NCBI GenBank assembly: GCA_963794655.1
Contig: CAWCEV010000003.1
Location: 744,001 to 808,000 of the forward strand
Length of the DNA stretch: 64,000 nt
From: Roseiarcus sp963794655
GTDB taxonomy: Bacteria; Pseudomonadota; Alphaproteobacteria; Rhizobiales; Beijerinckiaceae
Direction: 5' to 3'
A program made the translations under genes and the position numbers. A model generated the notes under the pieces. It saw nothing but the letters and a program-made list of their open reading frames with translations. It did no database searches and was not told the origin of the DNA. Shown here one piece after another: positions 61,100 through 64,000 of the stretch; positions within the stretch are counted from its first letter, which is position 1; every line of letters begins with the position of its first letter.

Positions 61100-61879
61100 C
61101 TAAACCGGACCCCGGGGCGCGGCCTTGGATCTTGTGTTTCGACCTTTTGGCGCCTGCGTATGGTTTTCGTCGTCCGCGTTGATGGGAGCAAGGGGAAGAC
61201 CGCCTTCAGGCTCGGGGGCCGCAACATACTCGAAGTTCGGCTCTTCGTTCCAGGGGCCACGCACGTCTTGGTCTTGTGAGAGGTTGAATACGAGCTTCAC
61301 TGTTTCATCAGGGGGGACGTTTCCGAAGAACGGGTCATCCAACTTGCCCATCGCGTCGAGCGCCTTCATAAACATGTTCGCGTGGGTGATTTCGCGGGTC
61401 AGGAGGCGATGCAGTGTCCTCTTGGTCCCCTCGTCATCGCATGCCTTGATGAGCGCCTCGTAAGTCTGTCGCGCGCCCGCTTCAGCCGAAATGTTGGCCC
61501 GAAGGTCGCGGACAACATTGCCACCCTCCTGGATGTAGGCGGCCGTCCAGCAGCTGCCCTGGCTATCGAGAAAGTGCGGGCCGCCACCCTTGAGCTTGAA
61601 CAACGGAGCGTCGTGAACAGACGTCTGGTCGAGCTCGCTGGTATGCTGCGCAATCAGCTTGCCAACCATTTCGAGATGACTGAATTCCTCGATCGCGATA
61701 TCCTGGAGCATGTCGCGGATGCCTGCATTCTCGACGTGGAACGACTGGACCCAATATTGCAGAGCCGCTGTCAATTCACCCGTGGCCCCTCCGAATTGCT
61801 CAAGAAGATACGTGCCAAAGCGAGCATCGGGGACACCAACATTGACCGGTTGTATAAGCTCTTTGCGATGAAAAAACAT
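61100..61879 (-). CDS. Manganese (non-heme) catalase
   Basis: A 259-residue di-manganese catalase. Landmarks are FGGATGELTAALQYWVQSFH, IAIEEFSHLEMVGKLIAQHT (Glu and His ligands), DLRANISAEAGARQTYEALI and LTREITHANMFMKALDAMGK (second Glu/His pair). The ATG at 61879 (MFFHRKELIQ) follows AAGGA and matches homologues; an in-frame start at 62092 was rejected. It breaks down hydrogen peroxide without heme. The C-terminus is a charged tail. Confidence 0.93.
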   Translation of the reverse strand: MFFHRKELIQPVNVGVPDARFGTYLLEQFGGATGELTAALQYWVQSFHVENAGIRDMLQDIAIEEFSHLEMVGKLIAQHTSELDQTSVHDAPLFKLKGGGPHFLDSQGSCWTAAYIQEGGNVVRDLRANISAEAGARQTYEALIKACDDEGTKRTLHRLLTREITHANMFMKALDAMGKLDDPFFGNVPPDETVKLVFNLSQDQDVRGPWNEEPNFEYVAAPEPEGGLPLAPINADDENHTQAPKGRNTRSKAAPRGPV

Positions 61880-62112
61880 AAACTCATCCTTGGGTTGACT
61901 AGTTTTTCTATGGAGAAGCAAAACTTTAGGGAAGAACGACAACCCGAGAACGCCCGGGCTTATGTTCTGTTCCCCCGCGAAGGTTTTAATCTGGTTGGCC
62001 GGTCCGCCGTCCAAGCCACGCTGGTGAGCGCCGCCTTGAAAACAAAACGGCCGACGCTTCGCCCGCGCGGCGCGGGTGTAGGAACAGCCCAACTGTGGAG
62101 CCGTTTAGAGCC

Positions 62113-62958
62113 ATGATCGCGATCGCAATCACGGCGGTCGCCTACCGAGCGATTAGACTGTCGCTGTCTGAGTTGGATAATCCCGCGCGCTCCGCGGGCC
62201 CTGACGGCCTCATCCGGGTCCGGCTCGATCGGACGACCATGGATCGCCGGGAAGGGCTCAGTCGACCTGGCGAGTCCTACAGCGACGTCATTCTGCGGCT
62301 TGCGGAGGCTTCGCCTCCACCGCGTCAGGCTCGGCCCGCACCAATTCAACCTGAGACAGGCCTCGGTTCGCCGAGAACCCGCCTCCCCTCGCGATTCACT
62401 CCCCCTCGAGTTTTCCGACCTCCGTGCCGGGGGGCCCGGGAACGACGGTTGTTCGGTTTGGCGCGTCGGCCGAGGTGGACATTTATTTCGAGGTCGATGA
62501 CGCCGATCGGGAGTTTCATTGGCTCCGCAACCGTGGACTCGAACGCCGCCGTCTACATCTACGACCACACCGACGCGGACCCCAATCCCGTCGCCGCGAC
62601 GACCCTCGCCACGGCCGGCGCGGGAACGTTCGACCTCCTGTTCGACGCGGACCCGTACGTCGAATACGAGGTCCGCTACCTGGCCAGCGCCGGTGGGTGC
62701 ATCGCGAGCAATCCGATCGAGACGTGCGGAAACACCACGCCCGCGACCTATATCGCCGGGATCGATCCGTTCGTGATGGTCGATCCTGCGCTGACCGCAG
62801 ACGGCGACTATGTCCTCACGATGAGCGCGGGGCTCGCGCCCTCGGCGACTACGGCTCCTGAGCCAGCCACCTGGGCGATGATGCTCATCGGCTTCGCGGG
62901 GCTAGGATACGCCGGCTATCGGCGATCGCAGCGTGCGAGGCTTGAGGCGCTGGCCTGA
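62113..62958 (+). pseudogene. Chimeric frame: antitoxin-like N-terminus joined to a PEP-CTERM protein
   Basis: Residues 1-67 are a member of the RHH/VapB-like small family (IAIAITAVAYRAIRLSLSEL ... RPGESYSDVILRLAEAS). From about residue 138 the frame encodes the end of an exported protein with a typical sorting signal, PEPATWAMMLIGFAGLGYAG then YRRSQRARL. Between them the natural PEP-CTERM sequence lies in another frame (GTTVVRFGASAEVDIYFEVD). So the PEP-CTERM gene lost its start, was frameshifted near 62500, and now runs on from the small gene. Confidence 0.7.
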
Positions 62959-62992
62959 CTTCGCCCCAATGATCGCGCCCCATATCTCGCGT

Positions 62993-63079
62993 ATGATCCG
63001 AATCACCCCCGCCGCCTTCGAGGCGATCGTCGCCACAGGGCAATCCCGGGGCTTGGCGCGGGGCCATCCTCGCAGATAA
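62993..63079 (+). pseudogene. Truncated antitoxin-like small gene
   Basis: A 28-codon frame, MIRITPAAFEAIVATGQSRG then LARGHPRR, that matches only the N-terminus of the RHH/VapB-like family. The signature GESYSDVI part is missing. Confidence 0.55.
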
Positions 63080-63091
63080 GGTTTGGCCGGC

Positions 63092-63295
63092 ATGGTCAAG
63101 ATCCCAATCACCGCGGCGGCCTATGAAGCCCTCAAGGCGACGACGCCAGGGATCGATCAGGCCCCGACATCCATACTCTCGGACGGAACGGTCGAAATCT
63201 GGCTCGATCGTGCGGTCGTCGACCGGCTCAGATCGCTTCGCGAGGCGGGCGAATCATACAGCGACGTCATCCTAAGGCTGGCGGAGGCGGGCTAA
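63092..63295 (+). CDS. RHH/VapB-antitoxin-like small protein
   Basis: A 67-residue full-length family member: MVKIPITAAAYEALKATTPG, then EIWLDRAVVDRLRSLREAGE and SYSDVILRLAEAG. The ATG at 63092 was used; a TTG at 63083 is in frame. No toxin partner adjoins it. Confidence 0.65.
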   Translation: MVKIPITAAAYEALKATTPGIDQAPTSILSDGTVEIWLDRAVVDRLRSLREAGESYSDVILRLAEAG

Positions 63296-63420
63296 AAAAG
63301 CCCCGCGTCGCGTTCGAGTTCGGCGCGGGGCAAATGGGCGCGCTCGGGCTCTGGGGCAGGGAGGCGCGCCAGACGGTAGAACGCGACCAGCGCATGATTG
63401 TTCCGGTTAAAGCTGGGGAA
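63292..63420 (-). pseudogene. Fragment of an unknown minus-strand gene
   Basis: The frame reads FPSFNRNNHALVAFYRLARL then PAPEPERAHLPRAELERDAG and LF before a TAG. Composition is natural but no start exists. Probably the C-terminus of a lost gene, overlapping the end of the small plus-strand gene. Confidence 0.4.
63300..63331. terminator. GC-rich hairpin beside an A-tract
   Basis: GCCCCGCG (63300-63307) pairs with CGCGGGGC (63324-63331). Six A residues lie just left of it, so on the minus strand the hairpin is followed by a T-run, the form of an intrinsic terminator for leftward transcription. Confidence 0.5.
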
Positions 63421-63471
63421 AAGTCGACTGCAGCGTTGCCGCTGTCGTCCTCAGTCGAATAGCCTCCGCAC

Positions 63472-63678
63472 ATGATCAGCATCCCCATCAGCGAAGAGGC
63501 CTTCGAAGCAATCAAGGAATGGAATCCTGGGATCGATCAGGACCAAGCGTCGCGGAGCCGAAACGGCCAACTTCGGCTATGGGTCGATCGTCCGTTCCTG
63601 GACCAGGTTCTTGAGTTCCGCAGCCCCGGCGAGTCCTACTCTGACATCATCCTGAGGCTGGCGACGGCGAGCTCATAG
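63472..63678 (+). CDS. RHH/VapB-antitoxin-like small protein
   Basis: A 68-residue member: MISIPISEEAFEAIKEWNPG, then LRLWVDRPFLDQVLEFRSPG and ESYSDIILRLATASS. It converges with the small gene at 63673, overlapping it by 6 bases. Confidence 0.68.
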   Translation: MISIPISEEAFEAIKEWNPGIDQDQASRSRNGQLRLWVDRPFLDQVLEFRSPGESYSDIILRLATASS

Positions 63679-63879
63679 CGGGCGCGGCTGGCCTGTCCTC
63701 AACGGTTTGGAATGCTTGAAAACCAGACGGGCGCCGTCCCAAACCTCGAAGCCGTCGAACGGGCCCCTTCGCCCGGAGAAGAGAACATGGGCGAGCCCGA
63801 TCGCGTCTTCGTCCGAGAGCCCAGGTGGCAGCATCTCGAAGTCGACAATTTTTCCGTCGCGTACGAAAAAGCAGCACAT
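63673..63879 (-). CDS. Small hypothetical protein, paralogue of the 60804 gene
   Basis: A 68-residue protein, MCCFFVRDGKIVDFEMLPPG then LSDEDAIGLAHVLFSGRRGP and FDGFEVWDGARLV. The internal ATG at 63879 aligns with the start of the 60804 protein, so it was preferred to 63939. Function unknown. Confidence 0.62.
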   Translation of the reverse strand: MCCFFVRDGKIVDFEMLPPGLSDEDAIGLAHVLFSGRRGPFDGFEVWDGARLVFKHSKPLRTGQPRPL

Positions 63880-63937
63880 GACGTAGGAGGTTGAGGAAGG
63901 GATTGAGGCAGTGACGACGAAAGGCGACAGCCGCGGC

Positions 63938-64000
63938 ATGCGAGCCTACCTCGTTCCGGTGCTTCTGCCTCTGTTCGTGATCCCGACGGGTTGCGTTCTG
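63938..64000 (+). CDS. N-terminus of a probable lipoprotein (runs off window)
   Basis: The first 21 residues (MRAYLVPVLLPLFVIPTGCV then L) form a signal peptide with a lipobox-like IPTGC, predicting a lipid-anchored protein. An in-frame GTG at 63911 is an alternative start. The rest is outside the window. Confidence 0.55.
   Translation, partial: MRAYLVPVLLPLFVIPTGCVL

Overview
The window is GC-rich, with small, tightly packed and often overlapping (ATGA) genes. It looks like the chromosome of an alphaproteobacterium, most likely in the Hyphomicrobiales/Rhizobiales (Bradyrhizobium, Methylobacterium or Beijerinckiaceae-like). The pointers are an HWE-type histidine kinase, PEPxxWA-type sorting sequences, a Tat-exported isoquinoline-oxidoreductase-type enzyme, two Liv-type fusions, and several small rhizobial-style conserved proteins. 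No complete rRNA or tRNA gene, CRISPR array or intact transposase was seen. The taxonomy is inference.

Layout. (1) 1-9.7 kb, minus strand: an eight-gene operon with a branched-chain amino acid type (Liv) ABC transporter, including a fused LivH-LivM permease and a LivF ATPase fused to a Tm-1-like UPF0261 domain, followed by a PEP-hydrolase-family TIM barrel. Upstream in the same operon are a fumarylacetoacetate-hydrolase-family enzyme, an alpha/beta hydrolase and an amidohydrolase. It looks like uptake plus hydrolysis of an unknown amide or lactone-like compound. (2) 10.8 to about 19.8 kb: an integrated element. A 47-bp 3' half of a tRNA-Lys(TTT) gene marks one end, next to a P4-type tyrosine integrase. 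Then come an accessory cassette (HTH protein, zinc-ribbon protein, coiled-coil protein, C5 cytosine methyltransferase), a 211-residue protein with an SSB-type C-terminal tip, a CHC2/Toprim primase, a RepA-like ATPase, an iteron/hairpin region and a DUF2161 nuclease-like protein. There are no structural phage genes, so it resembles a satellite or a self-replicating integrative element. The other att end was not found in the window. (3) 20-25 kb: gene-poor, degenerate DNA holding an EI24/CysZ-like membrane protein, a sterol-desaturase-family hydroxylase and remnants of HEAT-repeat and metallophosphoesterase genes.

(4) 25-39 kb: catabolic genes. They are an alpha/beta hydrolase, an aspartate-dehydrogenase-like enzyme, a LysR regulator divergent from a molybdenum hydroxylase (large, 2Fe-2S and FAD subunits) plus cupin, then a sugar ABC system (binding protein and two permeases, no ATPase) with two sugar-phosphate isomerase/epimerases and a Gfo/Idh/MocA oxidoreductase. 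(5) 39-46 kb: prophage debris, with two broken terminase modules that collide head-on, followed by an HNH endonuclease with an EVE-like front, an HWE kinase, a tandem XRE repressor pair and several micro-genes. (6) 47.3-53.5 kb, minus strand: an IorAB-type molybdenum oxidoreductase with its own c-type cytochrome, a polysaccharide-deacetylase-like protein and an unrecognised secreted protein. (7) 54-64 kb: a patchwork of small stress and DNA-repair genes, many broken. It includes a GlsB-type membrane protein, frameshifted topoisomerase IB, deleted SRAP, a LigD fragment joined to a duplicated piece of a 2H-phosphoesterase gene, a manganese catalase, a chimeric PEP-CTERM gene and a local cluster of RHH/VapB-antitoxin-like small proteins.

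The parts most worth a second look are the SSB-tipped unknown protein and replication module of the tRNA-Lys element, the ABC-ATPase/UPF0261 fusion beside its TIM-barrel partner, and the expanded antitoxin-like family.
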